Assembly: GCF_032118995.1 (NCBI RefSeq)
Contig: NC_092669.1
Span: 11,890,335 to 11,954,334, forward strand
Direction: 5' to 3'
DNA: 64,000 bases
Origin: Asterias amurensis
Taxonomy: Eukaryota > Echinodermata > Asteroidea > Forcipulatida > Asteriidae
In this document: positions 1-13,200 of the stretch, one piece after another
How the letters are laid out: every line of letters starts with the position of its first letter
Numbering within the stretch: position 1 is the first letter of the stretch
Notes under the pieces: generated by a model
Databases searched by the model: none
Told to the model about the DNA's origin: nothing
The model's input: only the letters and a program-made list of their open reading frames with translations
Program-made: the position numbers and the translations under genes

Positions 1-420
1 CTTGATTCAAAGACAGTAAGCAGGACTACAGTATCAATCCCCTATATCATTCTCATGTGATCTATGTCGATATCACTTATACATTTTATAGGAGTGAGGA
101 ATCATTTGGCTTCACTCTGCTGTCAAACCGTACCTTATCTTGGTTCATAGACAGTAAAGCAAAACTACTGTATCAATTCACCCAATCATAATTATGTGAC
201 TTAAACCGGTATCACTTTAAAATATTCATTTGATTTGTGTGCATTTTGAGTGCTGTGGTATCTTCGCGTGTATCATTCAATTGCTCGTCTGTGATTGCAG
301 TCCACTCGAACCAGGGAATCTCGCGATCGATAATTCCACATGGTTCAAGGGTCTCACCATATACTGGTGAGTGGATGTACAATTAACATACAGTAAGATT
401 TCATGTAGCCAATTCACTGT

Positions 421-935
421 TTTAAAGGAAGTGGACACTATTTGATAACTCAAAAAAAAAGAATTGGCATACAACCTTACTAGGTAACCTATAGGTAAAT
501 ATATTTTTATAGTAATACAATTTTAAAATTTGAATGTGTGTGTAGTTGCTGGGCACCTGTGAAAAACAGTGTTTCACTGAGAGGTTTCCCCAGGGTAAAT
601 AAAAAATAAATAAAATAATGAACGAGCAATGAAGAGCTGTTGAAAGTATAAAACATTTTGAGAAACGGCTCCCTCTGAGACGTAGTTTTCGAGAAAGGAG
701 TAATTTTCAGGGAATGTGATTTCGAGACTTTAGAATTAGATTACGAGGTCCCGAAATCAAGCACCTGAAAGCACACATCTTCGTGTGACAATGGTGTTTT
801 TCTTTCATTATTATCTCGCAACTTTGACAACCAATTGAGCTTTAATTTTCACAGGTTTGTTATTTTATGCATTTGTTGAGATACACCAAGAGTTGAGAAG
901 TGACAATTACCATTAGTGTCCAGTGACCAATATTT
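421..935. mobile_element. MITE family A, interrupted copy
   Basis: The left end reads TTAAAGGAAGTGGACACTA and the right end is its degraded complement (ATTAGTGTCCAGTG). Internal landmarks of the family are present: the GAAACGGCTCCCTCTGAG block and the divergent palindrome around TTTCGAGAC. About 110 bp near 490-600 do not match other copies and look like a later insertion. No coding capacity. Confidence 0.75.
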
Positions 936-1121
936 AATCTATATTTACAAAGTTGTAGCTGAGGTTTAAAAAAAAAACGTACAAAATGACCAGTTAAATA
1001 AAGCTTAAAATCCTACTTAAATCAAAGCTTTACAATACTAAATGGATACTAATCAGCAATTTTGTTGTTGTTATTATAACCCACAGAAAGAAAAACATGA
1101 CAAAGACAAGAAAAATACAAT

Positions 1122-1270
1122 GTCTCTGTAAAAACTCATTTTGTTTGGCGCTGTTTATTTATAATCTACAATACTTGTATCTTTTTAGTCACTGTATATA
1201 TTGTTCTCTTTTTGCGCATAGAGGCATTTTGCATTTGAGGTGCTTTACATATATATGTCTTTTATTATTA
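1122..1270 (+). mobile_element. LINE 3'-tail-like fragment
   Basis: The segment beginning with TAAAAACTCATTTTGTTTG and followed by a T-rich tail is closely matched at 24812-24958. The opening bases resemble codons for the LKTHLF-type end of LINE reverse transcriptases seen more completely at 36650-36771. I read it as a 5'-truncated non-LTR retrotransposon end. Confidence 0.45.
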
Positions 1271-1792
1271 TAATTATTAGTTATATTCGTGAAAGACTAT
1301 ACTGATTGTAGAATCAGATACCAAATAATTGTTAGCTATAACTTCCCGATCGCTATCGCAATCAGTATCGGTTCTAACCCTATGGGGGATAGTGTATAAT
1401 CTGATATAGAATAATAGTTTTGGTAATAACCATGCAGCTCTATGGTAATAACATATAACCACGGTTAGCAACTCCACATAGTCCATGCTTGGCCATGCAA
1501 ATAAAGAAACAGTTATCGGTAATGTGATGAACCCAAAACAATTTTAGCATGTAAAAACGTGTCAAAATTCTTAGAAAGACAATTGATTCGAAATCATATT
1601 TTACCCTTAGATTTACAATGCTATAATGTGTTTTTCAACCCGGACATCCATCCGATATTTATTGCCCGAGCTCAAAGTATCTCCTCGATTCCCCTTCGCC
1701 GAGTCGGACTGTGAAAGTCGTGCCAAGGTGAACCGAACAAAAGACCTAAACAAATATTTCCCCGCACAATTGAAAGAATGAGACAATGTCGC

Positions 1793-2187
1793 TTTAAAGG
1801 CACCGTACACTATTGGTAATTGTCAATGACCAGTCTTCTCACTTGGTGTATCCCAACATATGCATAAAATAACAAACCTGTGAAAATTTGGGCTCAATTG
1901 GTCGTCGAAGTTGCGAGATAATAATGCAAGAAAAAACACCCTTGCCACACGTAGTTGTGTGCGTTTAGATGGTTGATTTCGAGACCTCAAATTCTAAATC
2001 TGAGGTCTCGAAATCAAATTTGTAGAAAATTACTTCTTTCTCGAAAACTATGTCACTTCAGAGGAAGCCGTTTCTCACAATGTTTTATACCATCAACCTC
2101 TCCCCATTACTCGTCACCAAGTAAGGTTTTATGCTAATAATTATTTTGAGTAATTACCAATAGTATATCCACTGCTTTTTTTAAAGC
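1793..2187. mobile_element. MITE family A
   Basis: Starts TTTAAAGGCACCGTACACTA and ends in a matching inverted terminus (CCAATAGTATATCCACTGC). It has the ~380 bp length, the GAGGAAGCCGTTTCTCACAA block and the internal palindrome (GAGACCTCAAATTC / TGAGGTCTCGAAATCA) of the family. It abuts the next copy, sharing the TTTTTTTAAAG junction. Confidence 0.8.
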
Positions 2188-2520
2188 TCTAGACACGTTT
2201 TGTAATAATTGTCAAAGACCAGTCTTCTCACTTGGTGTATCCCAACACAATGCATACAATAACACATCCGTGAACATATTGACTCAGTTTGATCATAGAG
2301 TTTGCAAGAGTGTGATGGTAGAAAAACACCCTTGTTGCATTACTTTATGTGCTTTCACATGCATTGCCTTTTATTATTTGGAGTGAGAATGACCTCTTTC
2401 TAAAATCTACGTTACTTCACAATGTTTTACAGAATGACAGCTCACCATTGCTCGTTACCAAGTAAGTTTGATGCTAACAATTGTTTTGGGTAATTACCAA
2501 CAGTGCCCCATGCCTTTAAT
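2178..2520. mobile_element. MITE family A, diverged copy
   Basis: Runs from TTAAAGCTCTAGACACG to GTGCCCCATGCCTTTAA. It shares the family landmarks (GTCAAAGACCAGTCTTCTCA, ACTTGGTGTATCCCAACA) but lacks most of the internal palindrome. It lies directly against the preceding copy. Confidence 0.7.
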
Positions 2521-2814
2521 TCAGTATCTATACGCCTATTGTATGCGTATAAAAACACATCAAATCCTCTCGTGCTAGAGAAAAACCAACACAACAAATT
2601 GTTATCGCACTGCACTTAATGGCTATCGACGTCAACACATTGAAACCGATGTGTTCTAAAGCATTATAACGCTATCACAAGCTCTCATTTTAACCCATTC
2701 AGTACGGTCCGTTGATGCAATTAGCTAGTGCAATTTGTACAGGGCAATATTCATCATTATGCAAACATCACTATGATGCATGGTATTTTTATAGCCACGA
2801 ATAGAGTAATGAGG

Positions 2815-3270
2815 AGAAGCAACAACAACATCATGAAATTATTATTTAATTTTTTTTATTTTTCTGATGCCTCGATAATTGAATTTCCAGTTTAAAAGGA
2901 AAGAAACAGAAAGAAAGTAAAAGGGTTGGGATCGATACAAGTCATAAGGCAAAAAGAAAAACATGCTTAGCGTCTTCCCTTTAAACAAAAAAACAGGAAG
3001 ATGGGCTATTTTTCTTTTTTGGCAGCCCGACCTTTTTTTACACAGAAGCAACAACAACATCATGAAATTAAGTTGGTTTTTTTTTTGTTTTTTTTGCCGA
3101 AGTAATTTAATTTGCAATTTAAAGGGAAAGAAAAAGAAATACATAAAAAAGGCAAAAAGAAAAACATGTTTAGCGTCTTCCCTTTAAACAAAAAAGCATG
3201 AAGAGGGGCTTTTTCCTTTTTTTTTTTTTTTTTTTTTGGGGGGGGGGGGGGGGGGCAGCCCGACACATTT
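2815..3270. repeat. Tandem duplication with long T and G runs
   Basis: Two copies of a ~230 bp segment each begin AGCAACAACAACATCATGAA and contain AACATG(C/T)TTAGCGTCTTCCC. The second ends in a long T run followed by about 18 G. Reading frames here are homopolymer artefacts. Confidence 0.7.
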
Positions 3271-3991
3271 TTTTATACAAACGGCCTGGCTATTTTTTTC
3301 AAAATGATTTTATTTTGCTGAAGTCGTGAAAATATACGTCATTTTTCGTAAAGTAAGAACTTTATTTTCGAAAAAAAAAATTCGCATATCATAAAAAAGG
3401 ATGCGGTCTGTAAAAAGGAAGCGGGCGGGAATGCCAAACATATTTTTATTTTTATTTGGCCTACCGTCCACTCAGCAGTCGAAGCTAGTCATACCTCTGC
3501 GTCATATAACTGGCATAATATAATAGGAATTCAAATTGAAGAATAGTATCTTATGACTAAGCAAATCGCAGACAACCCCATGTGGCATTATTAATAGAAT
3601 TTGAAAATGGCTTGATTTACTATGTTGGATGGTATGTGGCAGAGCGATTTATTGAGAGAGTTTTAACTTGTGATTATTTTTTTTCTGTCACAGAGGACAC
3701 TATTGGTAAAATCTTACTCAAAATAATTGTAAGCCTATAAAAACTTACTTATTTTTATTTCGCAAACGAGGTAGGCATAGCTTTGCAGTTGTGGCATTTA
3801 CTAGCGAATTAATTAAAACTATAGACGTATACATGTATACCCTCGCACTGCCCTCACCAGACAGCCCCCCCCCCCCCACCAAGTCGAACCTCCCGCAGCA
3901 AAACACTCAAACTTATTAGCTGTCAGTTAAACATTACTCCGCCAAAGCTCTTCCAGTTATTACTTTAACTAAACCCCTGTCGTCAATATAT

Positions 3992-4357
3992 TTTAAAGGC
4001 ACCGGACACATTTGGTAAATAGTGTCAAAGTCCAGTATTCTCAATTGGTGTATCCCAACATAATATGCATAAAATAACAAACCTGTGAAGATTTTGACTC
4101 AATTGGTCATCAAAGTTGCAAGTAAATAAGGAAATAAAAAACACCCTTGTTGCACAACTTGGTGTGCTATATATACAAGGCTTTAGGCATGAAGTATTTT
4201 ATTATTTGAGTGAGAAATTGGCTCCTTCTCAAAAACCACGTTACTTCAGAAGGAGCCGTTTCTCACAATGTTTTATACTATCAACAGCTCTCCATTTCTC
4301 CTTACCAAATACTTTGTTTGGCTAACAAATATTTTTGAGTAATTATCCATAAAGTGC
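3992..4357. mobile_element. MITE family A
   Basis: Left terminus TTTAAAGGCACCGGACACAT, right terminus degraded (CCATAAAGTGCCTCTC). Internal GGAGCCGTTTCTCACAATG is present and the central palindrome is missing, so this is the shorter subtype. Confidence 0.7.
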
Positions 4358-4761
4358 CTCTCATGAAATAGTCGTAGGGGATTCTTTGGCGATGACAATA
4401 ATTCAAAGACAGGCTGGCGGGCACTTTGTCTTCTTGTGAAAAAAAAACATGCTGAAAAAAATTTCCTTAATTTCTGCCAGATTTCGCCCTTGCACATGAG
4501 TGTTTTTAAATGAATGTTCATTAGGTTTTGTTTTACTCGTCTGTGTGCACTGGGACATGAGACATCTGCAGAGCGCATGCGGCACGGTTGGCTGCTTCTG
4601 ACGCCTCCGGGGCCTTTAAGTAGCCCCTTGGGAAATACTCATAATAGTATTAGAACGGTTCAACAAACCACGGACAGTATATTTTTGGCTTTAACTTAAA
4701 AACAAACCTGTGATGCATTACACTGATGACTCTCGTATGTACTCTCCGATATGATCATTAT

Positions 4762-5144
4762 TTGTAAAGGCGCTATGGATACTATTGCTAATTATACTCA
4801 AACTAATTGTTAGCATAAAAACTTACTTGGTAACGAGAAATGGGGAGCAGCTGTTGATAGTATACAACATTGCGAGAAACGGCTCCCTCTGAGGTAACGT
4901 AGTTTTTGAGAAAGGGGTATAGTTCTCACTCAAATAATATTTAGAAGACTTCAGACCTGAAGCCCTTATTCAGCATATGAAAGCGCACATATTCGTGCAA
5001 CAAGGTTGTTTTTCCTGTCATCATTCTCTTTTACTTCGATGACCACAAATTTTCACTGGTTTATTATGTAATACTTGTATTGAAATACACCAAGTCAGAA
5101 TACTGGTCTTTGACAATTACCAAAGGTGTCCAGTGTCTTTAAAG
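4762..5144. mobile_element. MITE family A
   Basis: Opposite orientation to the preceding copy. Starts TAAAGGCGCTATGGATACTA, contains GAGAAACGGCTCCCTCTGAG, ends AAAGGTGTCCAGTGTCTTTAA. Confidence 0.75.
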
Positions 5145-5429
5145 ACACTGCCGTCGATTTCACAGAACTCTTCCTAACTTAAGAATAATCTTGGAACCTA
5201 GGACGAGTCCCAACCCTGCACTTTAGCATGCAGACCTTATTCACCACAGCTGCCGATTTTACGAAACGCTAACTGATTAGTCTTATCTCGAGTTAGACGT
5301 GTAACTCATCCTAAAGTCACACTGCGTCCTAAAACGTACATGTTTATGAAACTTCATTCGTCCTCAAGTCTTAAGATTAATCCTTAGTTAAGAAGAGTTT
5401 GGTTAAATCATGGTGAAATCGACGGCTGT

Positions 5430-5611
5430 GCCTTTAAACACAATTTTGTGCAGCAGCGAAATTTGTTTTCGATACTTTCTTGCAACTTCGATGACCAATT
5501 GAGTAAAAATTTGCACAGATTTGTTATGTTATGCATTTGTTGGGATACACCAAGTGAGAATACTGGTCTTTGACAATTATATTTACTAGACGTGTCTCTG
5601 TGCCTTTAAAA
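5430..5611. mobile_element. MITE family A, truncated
   Basis: Only the right half survives: CTTGCAACTTCGATGACCAA, the TGGGATACACCAAGTGAGAA block and a terminal GTGTCTCTGTGCCTTTAA. Confidence 0.65.
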
Positions 5612-5783
5612 GCAATACATTAATGGGATACAGAATATTGATTAGATTTTCCAGTTGGGCTGTTGCATGGTGTGATTGAAGGGGTGTGCGAGGGGGGGGG
5701 GGGGCATGGGATGAAGGTGATAGCAATAAGTTTAGCGAGGGTGTGAGTTGCATACTATTTGCTGTTCTAGGTCACAACACTCG

Positions 5784-6150
5784 TTAAAGGTTTTGGGTAC
5801 TTTTTCAAAATGTCCATAGATTTACAATAAACTTACAGGGTTTGAAGATAATGATAATGGAAAGCTTCCCTTCAAATATTACTTACTGAGGAGCTGTAGT
5901 TTTTGAGAAATGAGTAAAAAAAATCATGAAAATACGTTTGTAAATGATTAAAATAATTTTCGTCTAATGAGACGAAAATAAATTATTTTAGTGACATTGC
6001 TTTACTAATTTCCCAAAAGCTACAGCACCTCAGCACGTAGTATTTTCAGGGAAGCTTTCTGCTATCATTATCTTCAAACTGTGTAAGTTTAGTGTAAATC
6101 TGTGGACATTGTGTTTTTGGTCCTAAAAAAGTTACATAGACCCTTTAAAG
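5784..6150. mobile_element. MITE family B (long foldback)
   Basis: The left arm (from GTTAAAGGTTTTGGGTAC, through GAAGATAATGATAATGGAAA) is mirrored by the right arm (CTATCATTATCTTCAAACTG to AGACCCTTTAAAG). The hairpin arms are over 150 bp each, with the centre at TTTCGTCTAATGAGACGAAA. Partial relatives are at 14840-15020 and 35540-35710. Confidence 0.75.
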
Positions 6151-6273
6151 GATAAGTATTCACCATGGAAAGGGAAATTAATTGCCAATTATCTTAAAAA
6201 CCTTGCCATTATAATACGTGTCTGAATTTATATTGGCGGTGGGCCTTCTGTTTGTGCTTAGTGTCACACCGTC

Positions 6274-6687
6274 TTAAAGGCACTAGACACCGTCTTAAAG
6301 GCATTAGACACCTTCGGTTGTTGTCAAAGACAAGTATTCGCAATTGGTGTATCTCGACATAATGCATAAAATCACAAACCTGTGAAAACTTGCCCCAATT
6401 GGTCATCACAGTTGCAAGAGAGTATGTTTATTGAAATTAAAACGCCCTTGTTGCACACTGTTTGTGTGCTTTCATATTATGCCTTAAAGGTTTCAGACCT
6501 GAAATACTTTAATTATTTGAGTAAGAAGTTACATATTCCTCAAGTATGCGTTACTTTAGAGGGAGCCGTTTCTCACAATGTTTTATACCACTAACAGCGC
6601 TTCATTGCTCGTTACCATAGAACAAGTAAGTTTGTATGCTGAAATTTATTTCTCAGTAGTAACCAATAGTGTCCAGTGCCTTTAAAA
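6274..6687. mobile_element. MITE family A with duplicated left terminus
   Basis: The left terminal sequence occurs twice in a row (CTTAAAGGCACTAGACACC, then CTTAAAGGCATTAGACACC). The right end is CCAATAGTGTCCAGTGCCTT. The doubled end may reflect tandem slippage or insertion into an older copy. Confidence 0.75.
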
Positions 6688-6760
6688 TCAATGCCGGGAT
6701 TTCACTCGTCACGCTGCGGGGCAGACCCGACGAAGAGTAACATAAGCCGTGAATCACTAT

Positions 6761-7256
6761 TGTCAGAAAGTCTCCGCATCAGGACAGTTTTTGTTATAGC
6801 GCCCTCTCTTGAATCAAAATCTCCAATGTTTCCATGATCATACCAATCGCCATTTTACAAGTCCGAATCCAAACTAATCACGTAAATTCCTCAAATAACT
6901 CCTAAGTATCCAGGTTAATCCAATCCTCGAATCACTTCTATTAATCACCAAAGTCCCGTGCGTGCATCTTAATCGTGAGTACTGTTTTAATTATTGCAAA
7001 GGGTGATTTTAAGGGAAGTTGGTTTTCCATGTAATTCACGTTTAGATTTGTTTACATCCACATTGTTGCAATGCATATAAATGTACATGTAGGCCCATAT
7101 CATAGCGTATAATGTATAACGATGATTACTGTTACCAGCCCAATATGTATAATTGATTGGGGTTAATTTCTGCTTTCTCTATAGAACCACGGGTATATGA
7201 TCACCAATAAAACACTACAAAAAGTACAAGCAAAGTTCAAGTACACCTTCTTTTCA
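6761..7256 (+). repeat. 5' LTR of the BEL/Pao element
   Basis: Begins TGTCAGAAAGTCTCC and ends CACCTTCTTTTCA. A TATAAA box lies at 7076-7081 and an AATAAA polyadenylation signal at 7206-7211, so U3 would be about 340 bp and R/U5 short. An AGCGCCCTCT motif sits at 6798-6807. It matches 13451-13946 base for base on visual comparison. Confidence 0.97.
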
Positions 7257-7291
7257 TGGTCCTTCGAGCCCGTATTTGAACCAGCGACCTA
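7257..7291 (+). other. Primer-binding site, tRNA-Tyr type
   Basis: The first 14 bases after the LTR (TGGTCCTTCGAGCC) are complementary to the 3' end of eukaryotic tRNA-Tyr including its CCA. After a poorly matching 7-base stretch, GAACCAGCGACCTA at 7278-7291 is again complementary to tRNA-Tyr, continuing upstream through the T stem into the variable and anticodon-stem region. The tRNA sequence is recalled knowledge; the window sequence is direct. Confidence 0.8.
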
Positions 7292-7296
7292 CGGCT

Positions 7297-10200
7297 ATGG
7301 CTACGAATGAAATGGAGACCGAGAACATTAACCCGACAACCCCTCTCGATGATACCCATGCAGTTACCATTGGCGGTGTTACTATTCCAGTTGCAACTCC
7401 AGCTACCAGTACACATCCAGTCCCAGTTACTGTCACCATCGTCGAGACCTCACCTTCCTCTACCGGGGTTTTCAGCACAGCTACAGCTGCAGCAGTTGGA
7501 CTACAGACAAGTGCTGTTACCGTCCAATCCCGTTCTCGGTCCTCTCGTGACAGACGTATGCCGGCCCACTTTCAGGACTTTGTTATTGACCACCATCCTT
7601 CAACTTCCGGCAGAACAGATGAACATAGCGTTGTAACCACACAAACATCTCGTTCACGGAGGAGTTCTCACTCATCGAACTCACTCTACAGCGGACAGTC
7701 CCGTCACAGTAAATCTTCCTTCAAGTCAACACTGAGTGACTCCCAATCAGCGAAACTCAAACAGCAACGCAAACAGGCTGAACTGGAAGAGATGAAACGC
7801 CAGATTGAGGAAGATCAATCAGCAGATGAAGAGTTACAAAGGCTAGACGATGAGGCCTATGCCGCACGGATACGCGCTGACGAAGAAGCTCTTGCGGCTC
7901 GTAGACGTGCCGAAGAAATTGAGCGCAATGCTTTTCGTCAGCGCGAGTCTCTGAACACACGACTATCAAGACAAAGAAGATTGCGAGAAGTGGAACAACA
8001 GCTAAATGAAGCACGACTGATCACAGCCATGGTCAACAGTGATCCAGAACCAGAGATAGAGAAACAGCATCAAACTGTGACCCCATCTTCCATCAACCAA
8101 ACAACATTGTCTGACTCACCAACCCAGGGTCAAACAATCACAGTCAGTGCTGAGAATACTCACATAGCCAACTTGAGTGATGTCCCTACATACAGCAATA
8201 CTGCAGTTCATAAGCACAAGGCTGAAGTACACGTAGTTGATGTCACCACTCCGTCTGTTTGTTCTCCATCTAAAGGAACACCACCGTCCATGCAGCCGGC
8301 AGTTACCAATCCGTACCCTATGACTGCACCAACACAGTCGGTTGGTTGGGCACCACCTTTTCCAAACCCCTTCGCACAACCGTTCCCGTACCCGGCTCCT
8401 TCACATCCAATGGGGCCAGCTCCAGCACAAATGATGATGCCGAACTCCACGGAGCTGCTGATTGCCTCTTCATATGGCATACCAAGGCCAGTACTACCTA
8501 CCTTCAGCAGTGGAAAGGAGAAAGACTTTGCCCTCCTAAAAATGGCACTCGATAACCTGATCGACGTTCATCCCCACTTAACCGAGCCGTACAAGTACCA
8601 AGTTTTGCTGGGTAAACTCAGCGGGAACATCAAGAGGTTAGCCGAAGCTTTCATCCATGAAGCCAAGCCATACACCGCAGCTCTGCAAGCCTTGAAAGAA
8701 AGGTACGGTCAACCACGGCAGTTGATACAGAGTGAAATCAACTCCATCCTGAGTATGCCCCCTGTGAAGTACAACGACAATGATGCCTTTGAGAACTTTT
8801 CCCTCTCCGTGCATTCATTGGTAGGGATGCTTAAATCTCTGGAGGGAGAGAATGGCTATGAACTAAAGTGCGGTTCTCATGTCGACCGACTCCTAAGCAA
8901 ACTTCCATCAAGCTACAGAGATAGATTTGTGGAGCACTGCATTAGTAGAGACATAATTAAGGTAGACTCCAACAACACCTATACCCTACTCCACTTTGCA
9001 AACTGGTTGCAAACGAAGTCCCGAGCGAGGCGAATTGTCAGTCAGGCTACTGCTATCCAGAAGAGTGACAACCCTTCTACCGATAAGAAGGATAAACACT
9101 TTCAGAAGAGGAATGCTCCTGCAACAGCAGTATTCGTCACAAACGAAACACCAACGATGCCCCCATCGACGAACACCACTTACTCTGGACAGAAGGGCCC
9201 ACACAAACCCAAAGCCTACTGTCCCAAGTGTAACGAGACAACACACTACCTCAACAGCTGTACAGAGTTTAAACAGTTGACAACCGAACAGATCATCAAC
9301 TGGATCAAGGAAAAGAATAGGTGCTGGAGGTGTGGGCGTTCCCACAAGCCAGAAAACTGCACCCTGAAGAAACCTTGTAACACCTGCAAAGAACAGCACC
9401 TGACTGCCCTCCATGCTGCCATCCAGAGCGGAGCTAGTAAGGTTTACGTCACAGAAGCAGTAACGCAATCCCTCTTCATCGACCAACCCTCCCGACCACA
9501 TCATATTATGCTAAAGGTGGTAAAAGTTCTGCTTCACGGACCAGGAGGGATGATGGAGACCTATGCCATCCTTGACGACGGTTCAATGAGAACCATGATC
9601 CTGATGCCAGCTGTTCAAGCGTTGAAGCTTTCTGGGGTAGAAGACAACATACTCCTGGCTACAGTGCGCAGTGAGCCATTCCTATGTGCAGGAAAATCAG
9701 TTAACCTGCAAGTGTCACCCAGGGACAACTCTGACGTCAGATATCCTATCAATGGTGCCTTTGCTGCCAACAACTTGTGCCTCTCTGAGTACTCGTATCC
9801 TATTGAAGCCCTCAAGAAACGATGGTCACACCTTCGTCAGATACCCTTGCCTCCGATCAATAAGGCTTGCCCACTAATCCTGATTGGTTCAGACTATGCC
9901 GATCTCATTCACCCGATACAACCAGTTCGATTTGGCCCCAGAGGAGCACCATTAGCTGTATGCACAAAACTTGGTTGGTCTCTACAGGGTCCAGCCAATC
10001 TCCTTCAAAGCCAATCAGAAGAGCAACAGTGCTTATTCACGACAACCCTTCAGCCAACCACGGATCTGCTTAAAAATGTTGAACGACTCTGGCAAGCAGA
10101 CATCCTACCCTACTCTGAAAAGCAAGTCACTCGCTCGAAGCAAGATAAGCAAGCCATAGCGACACTTGAAGAAAAAACCATCAGAATAGAGATTGACGGA

Positions 10201-13200
10201 GTTCAGCGCTACGCCACTCCTCTACTTCGCACCAAAGACGACAACAAATTCAGAACTACTAAGGAAGCCGTCATGCAAAACCTGAAGCGGAACGAAAGAC
10301 GCCTCCAAAAACACCCAGATAAAGCAGAAATTCACAACAAGCTTATCCAAACCCTTGTCGACACAGGCTTTGTGAAAATCATCAGCAACGAAGAAGCTCT
10401 GAAAACTGAAGAGTCCTGGTATATTCCGCACCACGTAGTTGAGCACAATGGAAAACACCGCTTAGTATTCAACTGCTCTTACGAGTACGAAGGCAAGATC
10501 CTCAACAATCACCTACTACCAGGGCCAACACAAGGTGCTTCACTGCTTGGCGTATTCCTGCGATTCCGCCAACACCCTGTTGCCATATCTGGGGATATTC
10601 AGGCAATGTTCCATCAAGTGAGACTACTCCCTGAAGACAAACCTCTCCTTCGATTTGTATGGCGTAAGATGAACCGAGACAATGAGCCAGATATCTACGA
10701 ATGGCAAGTTTTACCATTTGGCACCACGTGCAGCCCATGCTGTGCCACATTTGCACTACGCAAACACGTCAGCGACGACAAGGATGTCTGCAGTGCAGTT
10801 GACCAGGCATTCTACGTCGACAATTGCCTTGACAGTAAACCTACCATATCCGAAGCAAAGGAGCTCGTTATGAAGATGCGAAAGCTACTCTCAACTGGTG
10901 GTTTCAACATCAGACAATGGGCCAGCAACATCCCTTCAGTAGTTGATGAACTTCCATCTAATGCCAGATCTGAAGGCTACGAGCTCTGGTTAGCCTTTGG
11001 TCAGAACGACTTGTCCGAAGGCACCCTTGGACTTCGATGGCAATGTTCCACAGACGAACTCAGTTATAAACACAGATCAACTGAGTACTCGACGCTCAAC
11101 CTACGAACTATCTACAAGATTCTTGCTAGCCAGTATGATCCAATTGGCTACATTTCTCCCTTCACAGCACGTGCTAAGGTGCTAGTACAAGACCTTTGGA
11201 AGACAAAACGAGACTGGGACGACCCTCTTGAACCAGGAAAGATCCGTGATCAGTGGCTCACTTGGGAGGAGGAGCTCTCCGACCTTCCTCTGGTTAAACT
11301 GCCGAGATGTTACACCCCGACTGATGTCAACACAGTGACTTCCAATAGAGAACTACATGTTTTTTGTGACGCATCTGAACGAGTATACGGATCAGTTGCC
11401 TACCTCCGCACTGAAGACGACAAGGGGGACGTCAGCGTCAGTTTTCTCATGTCTCGATCCAGAGTGGCACCGAAAAGACAACTATCGATGCCACGACTCG
11501 AGTTATCAGCAGCTCTCACCGGTGCACAACTAGCCGATCTCCTTCGTAAGGAACTTACCCTAGAGATCAACAATGTCACCCTATGGAGCGATTCGACCAC
11601 GGTCCTGCAGTGGTTGAAGTCAGAATCATGCCGATATAAGGTCTTCGTTGGTACACGTGTCACCGAAATACAGACCCTTACAGATGTGCAGGACTGGCGC
11701 TATGTGGACACCCAGAACAACCCTGCCGATGACATTACCAGGGGTAAGTCACTCAAAGAACTGAGTGAAGAATCCCGATGGAGGACAGGCCCACTCTATC
11801 TTCGTCAACCTCCTTCTAAGTGGCCGAAAAGTCCAATCACTGACCCTACAGAGGACACCACAGAGCTGAAGAAAGCAACCTTCTGTGGTAAGACTGCCAT
11901 TGTAGAAAACCCATTGCAGCCCGATCTCCATCAGTACAACAGCTGGGACGCTCTGGTAGAGGCTTTCAAACTATCCCTTCACGGGGTGGCCAAACCTGGA
12001 GATGACACAGCACAGTTGCGGGAGGACATCGAGAATCTTCTGTACCAAAAATGTCAACTCGAAAGCTTCCCTGAAGAGCTGTCTGCCTTAAAGGCCAAAC
12101 GAGGAATACCGTCCGGGAGCAAGCTCTCACAGTTGGACCCAGCCTACGACGAAACCGCAAAGCTCATCAGAGTTGGAGGACGACTACGTAGGGCAGAAAT
12201 CCTCTCCGATGCTGTTAAATACCCAATCGTCCTTGATCCTCATCACCACATCACCAAGCTGATAATACGTGACTTTGACGAGAAGCTTCTTCACTATGGT
12301 CCAGAACGTATTCTAGCTGAAGTAAGACGCAAGTTTTGGATACTCCGGGGAAGGGAGGCAATTCGTCGTCATCAGCATCAATGCTTTGAATGCCGCAAAT
12401 GGCGCGCAAAACCCGAAGTACCAAAGATGGGTGATCTTCCTCCGTCCCGTCTCCGTCTATTTAAGCCAGCCTTCTACTCTACCGGTGTTGACTGTTTCGG
12501 TCCGATGCATGTCAAGATTGGTCGCCGCTCCGAGAAAAGGTGGGGGGTGATCTTCAAATGTATGACGACCAGAGCTATTCATATAGATCTCTTAGAAGGC
12601 CTGGACACCGATGCCTTCTTGATGTCCTTTCGGCGCTTCATTTCCAGACGAGGGAAGCCCTATGAGTTGCTATCTGATTGCGGAACCAATTTCAAGGGAG
12701 CTGAAACTGAATTACAGGAAGCATTCCACGCCATGAAACCTGACCTTGCCGCACAACTAGGCGACCAGAAAGTGAGATTCAAGTTTAATCCACCCAGTGC
12801 ACCTCACTTCGGCGGAGTGTGGGAGCGAGAGATCAAGAGCATTAAAGACGGTCTCAAGGTTGTAATCAAGGACCAATCAGTCACCGAAGCCGTACTCCGC
12901 ACCGTCCTGATAGAAATTGAAGGCATCCTCAATTCCAAGCCATTGGGCTACATCTCATCTGATGTTGCAGACATCAATCCCATAACTCCGAATATCCTAC
13001 TGATGGGACGCCATGACCAGTCACTTCCACAAGTAGTATACCCTGTCGACGAGCTGATAGGACGACGCCGATGGCGCCACAGCCAAGTACTAGCGGACCA
13101 GTTCTGGTCACATTTCCTGAAATACTACCTGCCAAGCCTCCAACTTCGCCCAAAATGGCAAAGGGACTGCCGTAACCTCACCTGTGGCGATGTTGTCATG

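Noticed and set aside
2842..3266. Lysine/phenylalanine-rich frames on both strands
   Set aside because: Homopolymer-driven frames in a tandem duplication with T and G runs.
7276..7296. Upstream TTG as the start of the Gag-Pol frame
   Set aside because: The first ATG in the frame (7297) has a favourable context, and the upstream bases belong to the tRNA-complementary leader.
8986..9504. 172-codon minus-strand frame within Gag
   Set aside because: Antisense shadow of the polyprotein, no motif.
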